Below, one piece after another: positions 27,931-37,705 of a DNA stretch of 60,333 bases. The translations under genes were made by a program, and so were the position numbers. The stretch's first letter is position 1; each line of letters begins with the position of its first letter. The notes below the pieces were generated by a model. It ran no database searches and was not told the origin of the DNA. It saw only the letters and a program-made list of their open reading frames with translations. The stretch lies in NCBI GenBank assembly GCA_028066355.1, contig JALCBP010000010.1:1-60333 (forward strand), written 5' to 3'. The stretch comes from UBA1268 sp002694955 (GTDB lineage: Bacteria > Planctomycetota > Planctomycetia > Pirellulales > UBA1268).

Positions 27931-30924
27931 ATGAGTCGCACGGTGGATTGTTATCGTCAAGTGGTGTTGGTTGGGCTGACGTGTCTTATGGCCTCCACCA
28001 TATTTGCTTCAGAGCATGAAGACGAATGGAAACTTCGCCCCCTCTGTTACAACAATCCTGGCCTGAAGGTCGATCTTGGAGTTGGGCTCTGGGCGTGGCC
28101 GCTACCAATGGATTTTGATAGAGACGGTGACCTTGACCTTGTCGTCTCTTGTCCTGACAAGCCATCCAATGGGCTCTGGTTTTTTGAGAATCCGTCGCAG
28201 GACCCGACTATTGCAATGCCTGTATTCAAGCCTGCTGTACGTATTGGGCCAACCGGCCAGAACGTGCAGATGAGCATGGTCGATACGGAGCCGCGCGTCC
28301 TCCGTGAAAATATCGAATACCCAGACTTTCGAACAACAGGAACAGCTGGTAAGGGAGGGAGGGTGATCTATCCAGACGCCCGTTTTCATCCTGGTAATAC
28401 GCGGGGACGAATGTGGCGATATGTCGACTGGGAGGGAGATGGTGACCAAGATCTGATTGTTGGTATTGGTGACTGGAGTGACTACGGATGGGATCAGGCT
28501 TACGACGCGGAGGGCCGGTGGCAAAACGGTCCCCTTCATGGATGGGTATATCTGATCGAGAACATCGACGGAGTGTTCACCAATAACCCACGAAAGATTC
28601 TTGCAGGTGGTTCACCGATTGATGTCTACGGCTGGCCAAGTCCTAACTTTGCAGACTTCGATGCCGACGGCGACCTTGACCTGATCTGCGGAGAGTTTCT
28701 CGACGGATTCACCTACTTCCCCAATGTTGGCACACGGCAAAAGCCGCATTACGGCTCGGGCTTCAAACTGATTGCCGATAATGGAGAGCCGCTCTCGATG
28801 CATCTGCAGATGATCACGCCTACTGCAATTGATTGGGATGCTGACGGTGACGTGGATCTTATCGTAGGCGACGAGGATGGTCGGGTGGCCTTTGTGGAAA
28901 ATGTGACTTTTTCATCGCAGAAGGCACCATTGTTTCGGCAGCCAGTCTACTTCAAGCAGCTTGCTGACCAGCTCAAGTTTGGAGCACTTTCAACACCATA
29001 CGCTCATGACTGGGATAGCGATGGTGATGAAGATCTCCTCTGCGGAAACACCGCGGGCAACATTGCAATATTCACCAACCTTGATGGGACAGGTACAAAG
29101 TGGTCAGCACCAGAGCTCCTAAAAGCCAATGGACGCACATTTCGCGTAATGGCTGGACCATCTGGTTCTATTCAGGGGCCAGCAGAGGCGAAGTGGGGCT
29201 ACACGACGCTTTCGGTAGCCGACTGGGACGGCGATGGTCGCGATGACATTATCTACAATTCGATCTGGCCGCAGATCCAGCTGCTACGCAACACCGCTAA
29301 TGGGCTACGAGAAGAGCCACTGCCCTTCTGGACGTGCAAGCGGCCACCAGTCTGGTACTGGTGGCAAACAGAAGCCGCCAATTTACAGACACAGTGGCGA
29401 ACCACGCCGCTGGCTACTGACTTTGACAACGACGGCCAGCTCGACCTCGTGATCCTCGATCAAGAGGGCTATCTCACCTGCCAAAGCCGAGCCTCAGCGG
29501 AACCACGCATCTTTATCGATGAGGATAGCCACCCCATCCGACTCAACGCACGCAGTGCTGGCCGCAGTGGACGAGTGAAGCTTGACGTTGTTGACTGGGA
29601 CAGTGATGGCAGACTCGATCTGCTTGTGAACTCAGAGAACGCCACGTGGTATCGCAACGTAGCAGACCGAGACGGAAAGGTAGTACTCAAGAAAATCGGC
29701 AACCTCGCCCGTCGCAATGTCTCCAGTCACACGACCAGCCCCACCGCCTGTGACTTCGATCAAGATGGCAAGCCTGATTTGGTACTTGGGGCAGAGAACG
29801 GCCTGCTGTACTTCATTGAGCATGACAACTGTATTCATTATTCCAAAAAAGAAATACAGGCTCGGCCTCCAAAGGCTGCGAGCAGGACAAGATTTCCTGG
29901 CCTATTACACGAGGAGTTTGTATTCGAGAAAGCGAACTTTCCTCAGTGTCATGCCTCAACTCTCTGTGAGACACCACGAGGGCTTGTCGTCGCCTGGTTT
30001 GGTGGCACGCGAGAACGGAATCCTGATGTTGGCATCTGGTCAAGCTACTACGACGGTGGAGGCTGGTCGGCACCACAAGAACAGGCTAATGGAATTCAGC
30101 ATGAAGGATTACGGTATCCCTGCTGGAACCCGGTGCTCTACAAGCCACCAGGTGACGGGGCGACGATGCTGTTCTTCAAAGTTGGCCCAACCCCTTCACG
30201 CTGGTGGGGTGAACTTGTCGTTAGCTACGATGGAGGACGTTCCTTTCGCGACCGTCGACGACTGCCTGAAGGCATCGATGGACCAGTGCGCGGGAAGCCA
30301 TCACTGCTGGCGGATGGTAGCTTGCTCTGCCCGGCGTCGACGGAGCATGATGATGACTGGCGGTTTCACTTCGAGCGGCTGATTGATCTTAAGCGGCCTG
30401 AACTTGGCGTATCATGGCAACGATTTGAGCCGGTAGAACAGTCGTTTCAGGTCATCCAGCCAACACTTCTTCAACTAGCAGATGGTCATTTGCAAGCGAT
30501 GTTCCGCTCGAAGGAAGAGCGAATAATACAGGCATTCTCAAGCGATCATGGACAGACCTGGACCGAGCTTCAAGCATCAAGTCTGCCAAATAACAACTCT
30601 GGCATTGAAGCACTCACGCTTGCCGACAAACGTCACCTTCTACTTTATAATCACCTCAGTGGTGAAGGCCACGAGGATGGCTGGGGCAAACGCAACATGC
30701 TACATCTCGCGATTAGTGACGATGGCCAGCAGTGGAAGGCAGCGGCAGTTATTGAGCGTGAAGATTCCGGTGAGTTTTCTTATCCGGCGATGATCCAGAC
30801 AACTGATGGCCTTGTGCATATGACATACACCTGGAATCGACGTCGCATTAAACATGTCGTTGTTGACCCAGCGAGGCTCGAGGCCAGCAGTATTATTGGC
30901 CTTGAGCCGTGGGGAGACCCCTGA
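27931..30924 (+). CDS. Secreted FG-GAP/VCBS-repeat protein fused to a sialidase-like domain
   Basis: A 997-residue protein with a signal peptide (VVLVGLTCLMASTIFASE, cut near residue 26). Residues about 40-640 are a propeller of FG-GAP/VCBS repeats, with calcium-type loops such as DFDRDGDLDLVV, DWEGDGDQDLIV, DFDADGDLDLIC, DWDADGDVDLIV, DWDSDGDEDLLC, DWDGDGRDDIIY, DFDNDGQLDLVI, DWDSDGRLDLLV and DFDQDGKPDLVL. From about 650 to the end lies a BNR/sialidase-like (GH33-type) domain: FPQCHASTLCETPRGLVVAWFGGTRE with Asp-boxes SYDGGRSFRD, SSDHGQTWTEL and SDDGQQWKA. It is exported, and perhaps attaches to and cleaves or binds glycans. The true substrate (sialic acid or another sugar) is unknown. GGAG lies eight bases before the ATG. 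The next gene encodes a secreted sulfatase. Confidence 0.9.
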   Translation: MSRTVDCYRQVVLVGLTCLMASTIFASEHEDEWKLRPLCYNNPGLKVDLGVGLWAWPLPMDFDRDGDLDLVVSCPDKPSNGLWFFENPSQDPTIAMPVFKPAVRIGPTGQNVQMSMVDTEPRVLRENIEYPDFRTTGTAGKGGRVIYPDARFHPGNTRGRMWRYVDWEGDGDQDLIVGIGDWSDYGWDQAYDAEGRWQNGPLHGWVYLIENIDGVFTNNPRKILAGGSPIDVYGWPSPNFADFDADGDLDLICGEFLDGFTYFPNVGTRQKPHYGSGFKLIADNGEPLSMHLQMITPTAIDWDADGDVDLIVGDEDGRVAFVENVTFSSQKAPLFRQPVYFKQLADQLKFGALSTPYAHDWDSDGDEDLLCGNTAGNIAIFTNLDGTGTKWSAPELLKANGRTFRVMAGPSGSIQGPAEAKWGYTTLSVADWDGDGRDDIIYNSIWPQIQLLRNTANGLREEPLPFWTCKRPPVWYWWQTEAANLQTQWRTTPLATDFDNDGQLDLVILDQEGYLTCQSRASAEPRIFIDEDSHPIRLNARSAGRSGRVKLDVVDWDSDGRLDLLVNSENATWYRNVADRDGKVVLKKIGNLARRNVSSHTTSPTACDFDQDGKPDLVLGAENGLLYFIEHDNCIHYSKKEIQARPPKAASRTRFPGLLHEEFVFEKANFPQCHASTLCETPRGLVVAWFGGTRERNPDVGIWSSYYDGGGWSAPQEQANGIQHEGLRYPCWNPVLYKPPGDGATMLFFKVGPTPSRWWGELVVSYDGGRSFRDRRRLPEGIDGPVRGKPSLLADGSLLCPASTEHDDDWRFHFERLIDLKRPELGVSWQRFEPVEQSFQVIQPTLLQLADGHLQAMFRSKEERIIQAFSSDHGQTWTELQASSLPNNNSGIEALTLADKRHLLLYNHLSGEGHEDGWGKRNMLHLAISDDGQQWKAAAVIEREDSGEFSYPAMIQTTDGLVHMTYTWNRRRIKHVVVDPARLEASSIIGLEPWGDP

Positions 30925-31073
30925 GGCCAACTCGGTACCATTGCATGGCTCGCGATGGGAAAAGTATGGCCGAAGGCCCTGCTTCTCTCGATCCTGCTCG
31001 ATTGGAGCAGCCGAACAGCTAGCCCAATGCATCAGTTTGACCAGATAAACGCTTTCTCGCTACTATTCGATCC

Positions 31074-32984
31074 ATGAACACCAACACTTCACAAACCACC
31101 CCACTGTGGTCAGTAATCTTTGCTGCCGTTTTAGCCGTAAGTCCTTGGTTTGCTGAGCAATCCCATGCCGCCGATCGGCCCAACGTTGTCTGGATCGTGT
31201 CGGAAGACAATTCGCACCATTATTTGAAACATTTCTTTGAGAGCGGAGCACCTGCTCCGAATATCGAAGCAATGGCGGCTCACGGAATCACCTTCGATCA
31301 TGCATTTTCGAACGCTCCAGTCTGCTCAGTCGCTCGGTCGACGCTGGCGACCGGATGCCTGGGGCCTCGAATCGGCACGCAGTTTCATCGCAAGCATACC
31401 ATCGCGACACTTCCGCAGGGCCTACGAATGTTCTCGGAACTTCTCCGGGACGCCGGCTACTACACATCAAACAATTCCAAAACGGACTATAACGCAACGC
31501 CCTCGAAAGAAGCGTGGGACGAATCTTCGCGAACAGCGAGTTGGAGAAAACGGAGGAGTCCAAACCAACCCTTCTTCCACATGGAGTCGCACGCTCAGTC
31601 ACACGAAAGTTCGCTGCACTTTAGCCAGGAAGTTTTCGAGAACGAGGAGACAACCACCGATCCAGAGTCGGTCAAACTGGCAGACTACTTTCCGAACACA
31701 GCGAAATTTCGCTACACGCATGCCCGTTATCATGATCGCATGGCAGTGATAGACGAGATCGTCGGCTCCACAATTTCAAAACTGAAAGAAGACGGCCTGC
31801 TCGAGGACACATTTGTTTTTTACTTTGGCGACCACGGTGGGGTGCTGCCGCGAGGCAAAGGCTACATCTATGAATCTGGTCTGCACGTGCCACTCGTGGT
31901 TCGAGTTCCTGACAAATGGCAGCACCTGATTGATCGCAAGAACGGCTCCCGAGCCCCGGGCTTTGTTAGCTTCATCGATTTTGGCCCGACGGTGCTAAAT
32001 CTTGCCGAAGTCAAAGTACCCGAGCAAATGGACGGTATCCCTTTTCTCGGCAAGGGCATCACGGCAGTCGAAGTTGATGCACGCGACGAGTGCTACGGCT
32101 ATGCCGACCGTTTCGACGAAAAGTATGAATTCATCCGCTCGCTTAGAAAAGGTAAGTACCAATACATCCGATACTTCCAGCCTTTTCTACCGGACGGACT
32201 TCAGAACAACTACCGCTACCGCATGCTCGCATTCACGGAATGGCGAGACCTCTACAAAGACGGGAAGCTAACTGGCTCACAACTCCAGTTCTTCCAGAGT
32301 AAGCCCGTCGAGCAACTCTTCGACGCCGAAGCTGATCCACACGAAATTAATAACCTCGCAAGTGATCCGAGATATGCGAACGTTCTGAAAGACCTGCGAA
32401 CGCGGCTGGCCACGCAAATGCGAGCACTCCCTGACCTGAGCTTCTACCCGGAAAGCAAACTGGTCAGCGTTATGGGTGACCCGGTTGGCTTCGGGCAGAA
32501 ACATAAAGCAGAAATCGCTCAGATGGCCGACATTCACGACCTTGCCTTGCTGCCATTTTCAGCCGCGGAGGCAAGGCTTATAGCCGCTCTTGAGTCAGAC
32601 AACGTCTGGCTTCGATACTCCGCAGCCATGACCTGCAGCGAGATTGGTGCCGAAGCGACTAGTCTCGCAGAAAAAGTTATTCCGCTCATTCATGACAACT
32701 CACTTGTGGTTCGAATCCGAGCCGCTGAGTTCCTCGGTTTAATCAACACAATCGATCCACAACCGATACTGGCAGATATCGTTAACCGAACCTCAAACCC
32801 CGTCGAAGCAGGTGAAGCGTTGAACTCGATTGTCTATTTTCGAGATTGTCACCAACCGGCCTATCCGATCGACGCAGTTCTGCTCAAACCTGTAACTACA
32901 AGCGATATCATCACGCGCCGCATCGACTACCTGAATGGCGAACCATACAAAAGTACGAAGCGAAAACCGAAGAAAAAGAAATAA
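31074..32984 (+). CDS. Secreted sulfatase with C-terminal HEAT repeats
   Basis: A 636-residue protein with a signal peptide (LWSVIFAAVLAVSPWFAEQSHAA). The alkaline-phosphatase/sulfatase domain (about 35-480) starts RPNVVWIVSEDNSHHY, where Glu-Asp replaces the usual Asp-Asp metal pair. It continues APNIEAMAAHGITFDHAFSNAPVCSVARSTLATG, then VFYFGDHGGVLPRGKGYIYE (metal-binding Asp-His) and LHVPLVVRVP. Formylglycine would form at Cys84, but the site reads C-S-V-A-R instead of C-x-P/A-x-R. Residues about 500-600 form HEAT-type helix pairs (IAALESDNVWLRYSAAMTCS, IPLIHDNSLVVRIRAAEFLG), and the C-terminus is Lys-rich. It would act on sulfated glycans outside the cytoplasm, next to the sialidase-like fusion (150 bp). 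Formylglycine-generating or anSME genes are not in the window. Confidence 0.88.
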   Translation: MNTNTSQTTPLWSVIFAAVLAVSPWFAEQSHAADRPNVVWIVSEDNSHHYLKHFFESGAPAPNIEAMAAHGITFDHAFSNAPVCSVARSTLATGCLGPRIGTQFHRKHTIATLPQGLRMFSELLRDAGYYTSNNSKTDYNATPSKEAWDESSRTASWRKRRSPNQPFFHMESHAQSHESSLHFSQEVFENEETTTDPESVKLADYFPNTAKFRYTHARYHDRMAVIDEIVGSTISKLKEDGLLEDTFVFYFGDHGGVLPRGKGYIYESGLHVPLVVRVPDKWQHLIDRKNGSRAPGFVSFIDFGPTVLNLAEVKVPEQMDGIPFLGKGITAVEVDARDECYGYADRFDEKYEFIRSLRKGKYQYIRYFQPFLPDGLQNNYRYRMLAFTEWRDLYKDGKLTGSQLQFFQSKPVEQLFDAEADPHEINNLASDPRYANVLKDLRTRLATQMRALPDLSFYPESKLVSVMGDPVGFGQKHKAEIAQMADIHDLALLPFSAAEARLIAALESDNVWLRYSAAMTCSEIGAEATSLAEKVIPLIHDNSLVVRIRAAEFLGLINTIDPQPILADIVNRTSNPVEAGEALNSIVYFRDCHQPAYPIDAVLLKPVTTSDIITRRIDYLNGEPYKSTKRKPKKKK

Positions 32985-33186
32985 TTAGTTCGTGAAATAC
33001 GCGCTCGAACAGACGTCGTTGCTGGCATTGACACCGGCTTTCACTCTTGTTGGGCCGGCGGGCTATTCCTGTTCCAACACCCGATCACCAAAGAGACCGT
33101 ACCAGTTCACCATAAATGCCGTGTGGCAATCAGCTCCTTGAGTGTTTATCTCTGAGCTATCCCCTATCCGCTCTAGCCATGACGTA

Positions 33187-34374
33187 TCATCCTGACTTCT
33201 TCTGACCGATGCCTGAAAGAATCTCCTGACGAACTGTTTCGTCACGCTCGTCTGCGAGCCGGGCTTCTAAAGCATCAATAATTGTGGTTTCGATCTCAGG
33301 CATGCGATAAAGCCATTGACCCAGCGCCCATGCCGCTGCACCACGAATAACAGGCTCGTCATCTCGGAGCACACGGCAAAGAGACGTTAGGCCGGCCGAA
33401 ATATCGCCGCTGGCTGATGGATGATTTCCTAACGCGATAGCAGCGGACCGCAGCAACCCGACTCGTTTGGCACGCAGGATCGGTGAATCATGAAACTTTT
33501 TCCGGAACGCTACCTGATCAAGTTGCAATAGATCGACGAGGGATGGCATCTCCTCATTTTCTATAGCTTGGAGTTCAGGGTCTTCAGTTCCGGGGGCATG
33601 CCGATTCCAGGGGCACACCTCCTGGCACAGATCACAACCGAATATCCAGTTTCCAAATTGGGAGCGGAGAGAAATTTCAACAGACCCTCGATCTTCAATG
33701 GTCAAAGCACTGATGCAACGAGTCGCATCGAGCACATGGGGCTCAGGTAAAGCATCTGTCGGACAGATATCGAGACAGGCAGTACACGTCCCACAATGAT
33801 CAACCTCTGTGGGTTGATTCGTGGGAAGTACAACTGTTGTAAGAAGCCCTGAAAGGAAAAAATAACTTCCTGCACCTTGGTCAATTAACATCGTGTTCTT
33901 ACCAAACCAGCCAAGTCCTGCACGGGCAGCAAACTCTCGCTCTGCCAATGGTGCGGAATCAACGACACCTCGAGTTTTGCAGCCCGGCACTGTTTGTTCT
34001 AGCCACGCTCCAAGTTGATTCAGCCTTGACCGTAAGACATCGTGATAGTCACGTCCAACGGCATATCGAGCAATCTGACCTCGGCTCGGGCTTTTCCTTG
34101 AATCGACAGTCTTCGCCTCGTAGTCGGTCGCAAGCATAATTACGCTTTGCGTACCGGGCAGCAGACTCTCGGGACTACTGCGCAGGGGCAGATGTCGTCG
34201 CAACCACTTCTCCATGACACCGGCAAACCCCTGATCGAGCCATTGAGCAAACCGTTCGTGCCTTGGCGGTGGTTCCGCTGAGGTAATGCCGACTCTTGAG
34301 AATCCAAGGCGATAGGCCTCTTGTTCAAGTCCATCGACTACAACCCTGCCCTGATTGGATATTTCTGCTGGCAT
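33187..34374 (-). CDS. queG: Epoxyqueuosine reductase
   Basis: QueG removes the epoxide oxygen of epoxyqueuosine in tRNA, using cobalamin and two [4Fe-4S] clusters. I use the ATG at 34374 (395 residues); a GTG 18 codons earlier (34428) is also open, and neither has a good ribosome binding site. The N-terminal part has LGFSRVGITSAEP, SVIMLATDYEA and RYAVGRDYHDVLRSRLNQL, and the core has GVVDSAPLAEREFAARAGLGWFGKNTMLI. The cluster sites are CGTCTACLDICPTDAL and CDLCQEVCPWN, 8 Cys in all. The final 100 residues are HEAT-like, as in QueG of many bacteria (VIRGAAAWALGQWLY). It stands alone and is convergent with the sulfatase gene. Confidence 0.95.
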   Translation of the reverse strand: MPAEISNQGRVVVDGLEQEAYRLGFSRVGITSAEPPPRHERFAQWLDQGFAGVMEKWLRRHLPLRSSPESLLPGTQSVIMLATDYEAKTVDSRKSPSRGQIARYAVGRDYHDVLRSRLNQLGAWLEQTVPGCKTRGVVDSAPLAEREFAARAGLGWFGKNTMLIDQGAGSYFFLSGLLTTVVLPTNQPTEVDHCGTCTACLDICPTDALPEPHVLDATRCISALTIEDRGSVEISLRSQFGNWIFGCDLCQEVCPWNRHAPGTEDPELQAIENEEMPSLVDLLQLDQVAFRKKFHDSPILRAKRVGLLRSAAIALGNHPSASGDISAGLTSLCRVLRDDEPVIRGAAAWALGQWLYRMPEIETTIIDALEARLADERDETVRQEILSGIGQKKSG

Positions 34375-34686
34375 GACCTTGAAAATAGAGAGGCTACGGG
34401 CTCTGGCTGCTTTAGTGTTTAGGTTCACACCACAAGTGTCAGCCCCTGATACTTAATTCGATAGCTTTCCTGCGGAACTGCTATGGCTTCGTACAGCATA
34501 GACAGTATTGTCCTGAAACAGCACTGTCGTACAAAAATTTTCCGTCGTTAGTTTTTTATTTGGCTAGCTTGGTCTTAGCCACTCCAAGGGCTTTCAACCG
34601 CCATGCAAAAAAATCACAAAGCACCTAGGCAACGTACAAACGGCATCATCGCTGCCAAAGCCGAGCAAAACAGCTCGCAGCATATT

Positions 34687-35328
34687 ATGCGGAAACACGT
34701 AACGGTTCATCGTGCCTATCTTGCATTTGCGACTGTTTCGTTGGGAGCGTTACTTTTACTCTCATTGGCTGGGTGTCAGACGCCAACGCAACCAACTTAT
34801 GGCGGTGCCATGGTTCCGCCACCGCCAACCGGTGCAATCGGCCAGCCAGCTCCATATGGACCAGTTGGTGCACCACAGGTTTCCTACGCGCAAACCCCGA
34901 TGCCGGGCCCCGCTTCAACGTGGCAAGGCGCAACGCCCCCGCCTGCCGCACCGGCACAACCGGTAACACCAGCAACCCAGCCGCCTCCAGCAGCTGCGTC
35001 AACGTGGAACTGGTCACAGAGTCAACCACCAGCGGGAACACCTGCACCCACCGGTCAACCCCCAATAGCTCCATCCAACGGATCCACTGCACCAGCAACC
35101 ACAACACAACAACCACCACCGACCTATAACCAAGGCTACGGCACACCCCCACCAACCGGCTACCAACAGCCCCCAGCAGGACAGCCCCAGCCGTGGACAG
35201 GACAATATCCGCAGGGGACTCCACAGGCACCTCAACAGCAGACAACAAATGGGAGCTGGTGGCCTTTCTCTGACCCCAACGCCGTTCCGCCCGCTCGTGC
35301 AACTCCAGCACCTGTACCGAAATACTAG
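34687..35328 (+). CDS. Proline/glutamine-rich lipoprotein
   Basis: The start is taken as the ATG at 34687 (213 residues), because the long open stretch before it adds a polar 28-residue run ahead of the signal. The signal (HRAYLAFATVSLGALLLLSLAGC) has a good lipobox, LAGC. The mature part is a low-complexity chain of Pro, Gln, Thr, Ala and Gly with no folded domain: repeated PPPTG, PAQPVTPATQPP, TGYQQPP. It ends with WWPFSDPNAVPPARATPAPVPKY. Likely it spans the periplasm or links to an envelope partner. It lies 242 bp before the SecA-like gene on the same strand. The opposite-strand frame over this gene is only a shadow of its biased composition. Confidence 0.75.
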   Translation: MRKHVTVHRAYLAFATVSLGALLLLSLAGCQTPTQPTYGGAMVPPPPTGAIGQPAPYGPVGAPQVSYAQTPMPGPASTWQGATPPPAAPAQPVTPATQPPPAAASTWNWSQSQPPAGTPAPTGQPPIAPSNGSTAPATTTQQPPPTYNQGYGTPPPTGYQQPPAGQPQPWTGQYPQGTPQAPQQQTTNGSWWPFSDPNAVPPARATPAPVPKY

Positions 35329-35570
35329 AAGTTTGAACGCACGACGATTATTTCCTTGACTTGGCTTCCGTCGTAATCTCAATCTTGCTTGTGTTTCACA
35401 AAAGACGCAGAACCAAAGTATCTTAGAGTCTTCAGCTCGTAGTCTTTGGGCAACGTAAGGCTCTACTCCGCTTGGAATCAAGCGACAGAACCACATCGTA
35501 TCGGTTGGACCAGTGTGCTCTGTTACCATAACAGCTTAAAGGGTTTTGAAACTCAACGTAAAGTTTTCTG

Positions 35571-37538
35571 ATGTTCTGGAACTGGCAACCAATACTTCCA
35601 CAACGACTCCGTTCATCAATTAATGCATCTACCTACACCATGGTTGATCGCATTGAGAGCCTCGAAGAGAGCATGAAGGCTCTTGATGACACGAGGCTGC
35701 GTCGACTTGGCAGGTCGCTTTCCTATCGTGCGAGAGCGGGCGAACCAACTGATGACTTGCTTATCGAAACCTTTGCGGCAACCCGTGAAGCTGGTCGCCG
35801 TACTCTTGGAATGAGGCATTACGACGTGCAGCTTCTAGCAGGAATTGCACTTGTTAACGGATCAATTGTAGAAATGCAGACGGGTGAAGGAAAAACACTC
35901 GTCGCCACATTACCGCTGGTTCTTTACGCACTCGCACGACGGGGCGCTCACCTTGCAACGGTGAATGATTATCTCGCGAGACGTGACGCCGAGTGGATGG
36001 AACCAATATTCAAAGCACTTGGCTTGAGTGTTGGCATTGTTGAGTCTCAAATGGATTTTGACGCTCGTCGAAAAGCATACGCAGCAGATGTCACCTATGG
36101 CACTGCAAAGGAATTTGGCTTCGACTTCCTGAAAGACCGCCTGATGCAGCGAGAACTGAAGGAAGGCCGCGTCAACCTTGGAGCAACACTCACTGGAGAA
36201 GCACGTTCCGGCGAGTCGAAACTTCTGCAGCGGCCTTATTGGTTTGCTCTTGTGGACGAAGCAGACAATGTCCTGATTGATGAAGCAAGAACACCTCTCA
36301 TCATCTCCTCGCCCGATGGGGAAATGGGTGAGCGAGAGCAGCGAAAAGCGGCTCTATTCCAATTCGCTTGTGAATTAGCGGATGGAATGACTGCCGATAT
36401 TCATTACGAATACGACACTCAAAAACGATCGGCTGAACTCCTTGGAGTTGGTCGCAGTACCGTGCGGGCAGCAAAACGCCCGCGCCTTGTTGATTCCGTC
36501 AGTATGCTCGAACTCTACGATGCTGTTGAACTTGCTCTCCGGGCCAAAATTGCTTTCATACGGGATCGTCACTACGTCGTCCGCGACAAAAAGGACGAAC
36601 CGGGCCAAGAGATCGTCATTATCGATGAATTTACAGGGCGAATCGCCGAAGGCAGGTCATGGCGAGACGGGCTCCATCAAGCAGTTGAAGCCAAAGAAGG
36701 GCTCGAAGTAAAAACTGGACGTGGCGGCCATGCTGCTCGAATAACAATTCAAGATCTTTTCGCGAGATGGCCTAATCTAGCGGGCATGACAGGAACTATT
36801 GCAACAAGTGCAGCCGAAATTGGTCGCACCTACGACGTCGGTATTGCGATTGTTCCAACCAATAGGCCTGCAATACGCAAACGCCTTAAGCCGAAGGTTT
36901 GCGCAAGCTACGATTCGAAACTTCATGAAATCGTTGCTGACATCAAAGAAGTTCATGTTACAGGACGGCCCATACTGATCGGCACCCGTTCAATCGACAA
37001 GTCAGAAGATCTCTCCAAGATCCTGACGGCCGAAGGCTTACCTCATACAGTACTAAATGCAAGAAACGTTGCCTCAGAGGCTGAAATTGTTGCTGCAGCA
37101 GGTGGTCGTGGCCAGATTACAGTATCAACGAACATGGCAGGACGCGGTACAGATATCAAGCTAGGCGATGGCGTTGAGGAACTCGGTGGGTTGCATGTCA
37201 TCTGCACTGAACTGCACGACTCAGCTCGAATCGACCGACAGTTGGTTGGACGATGCGGCCGTCAAGGTGATCCCGGAACATGGCGTCAGTTCTTGGCTAT
37301 TGACGATGACATCTTAATCGAAGGATATGGACCAAAACGTGCAAAACGAATAGGACGACGCCTTCAACGCCAACTCGATGGTCATCCTGAACGACTCGTG
37401 GCTTTCTTCCAACGCGCTCAACAGCGGGTCGAGGCTCGACATCGACGGCAACGGAGAGCTCTTGAATACATGGAAAGGCAAAAAGCTGAATCACACATCC
37501 AAATGAGCCAGGACCCATATCTGGACGCCGCAAGCTGA
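35571..37538 (+). CDS. Short SecA-like ATPase (accessory SecA paralogue)
   Basis: A 655-residue SecA relative, well short of the usual 830-950. Residues 60-190 carry GMRHYDVQLLAGIALVNGSIVEMQTGEGKTLVATLPL (Walker A at about 103-110) and TVNDYLARRDAEWM. Then come VTYGTAKEFGFDFLKDR, the DEAD-like box VDEADNVLIDEARTPLIIS, IDEFTGRIAEGRSW, the second RecA domain TNMAGRGTDIKL and GRCGRQGDPGTWRQFL. The preprotein-binding insert seems present (about 230-365). The long helical scaffold, the wing domain and the C-terminal Zn-binding Cys motif are missing or very short: the chain stops about 90 residues after the arginine-finger block. It is therefore a second, SecA2-type protein. The neighbours are a lipoprotein and a secreted helical protein, possible partners. 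Confidence 0.88.
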   Translation: MFWNWQPILPQRLRSSINASTYTMVDRIESLEESMKALDDTRLRRLGRSLSYRARAGEPTDDLLIETFAATREAGRRTLGMRHYDVQLLAGIALVNGSIVEMQTGEGKTLVATLPLVLYALARRGAHLATVNDYLARRDAEWMEPIFKALGLSVGIVESQMDFDARRKAYAADVTYGTAKEFGFDFLKDRLMQRELKEGRVNLGATLTGEARSGESKLLQRPYWFALVDEADNVLIDEARTPLIISSPDGEMGEREQRKAALFQFACELADGMTADIHYEYDTQKRSAELLGVGRSTVRAAKRPRLVDSVSMLELYDAVELALRAKIAFIRDRHYVVRDKKDEPGQEIVIIDEFTGRIAEGRSWRDGLHQAVEAKEGLEVKTGRGGHAARITIQDLFARWPNLAGMTGTIATSAAEIGRTYDVGIAIVPTNRPAIRKRLKPKVCASYDSKLHEIVADIKEVHVTGRPILIGTRSIDKSEDLSKILTAEGLPHTVLNARNVASEAEIVAAAGGRGQITVSTNMAGRGTDIKLGDGVEELGGLHVICTELHDSARIDRQLVGRCGRQGDPGTWRQFLAIDDDILIEGYGPKRAKRIGRRLQRQLDGHPERLVAFFQRAQQRVEARHRRQRRALEYMERQKAESHIQMSQDPYLDAAS

Positions 37539-37705
37539 ATTTCGTGGTTGAAAAGACGCTTCATGTCCCGAGTTTCGGAAACAGACAAACATCGGTAAGC
37601 TACGGAGTGTCGGTTAGCCTTGATAACCACGTTGCGACAAAGTCCGGTTGACGGCTCAGACACGTATTTGTGAATGTCTAGGTCTTCTTGATTCAGGAAA
37701 AGCAC

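Noticed and set aside
34685..35311. 208-codon minus-strand frame opposite the Pro-rich lipoprotein
   Set aside because: A shadow caused by the biased codons of the Pro/Gln-rich gene; no start signal and no family.
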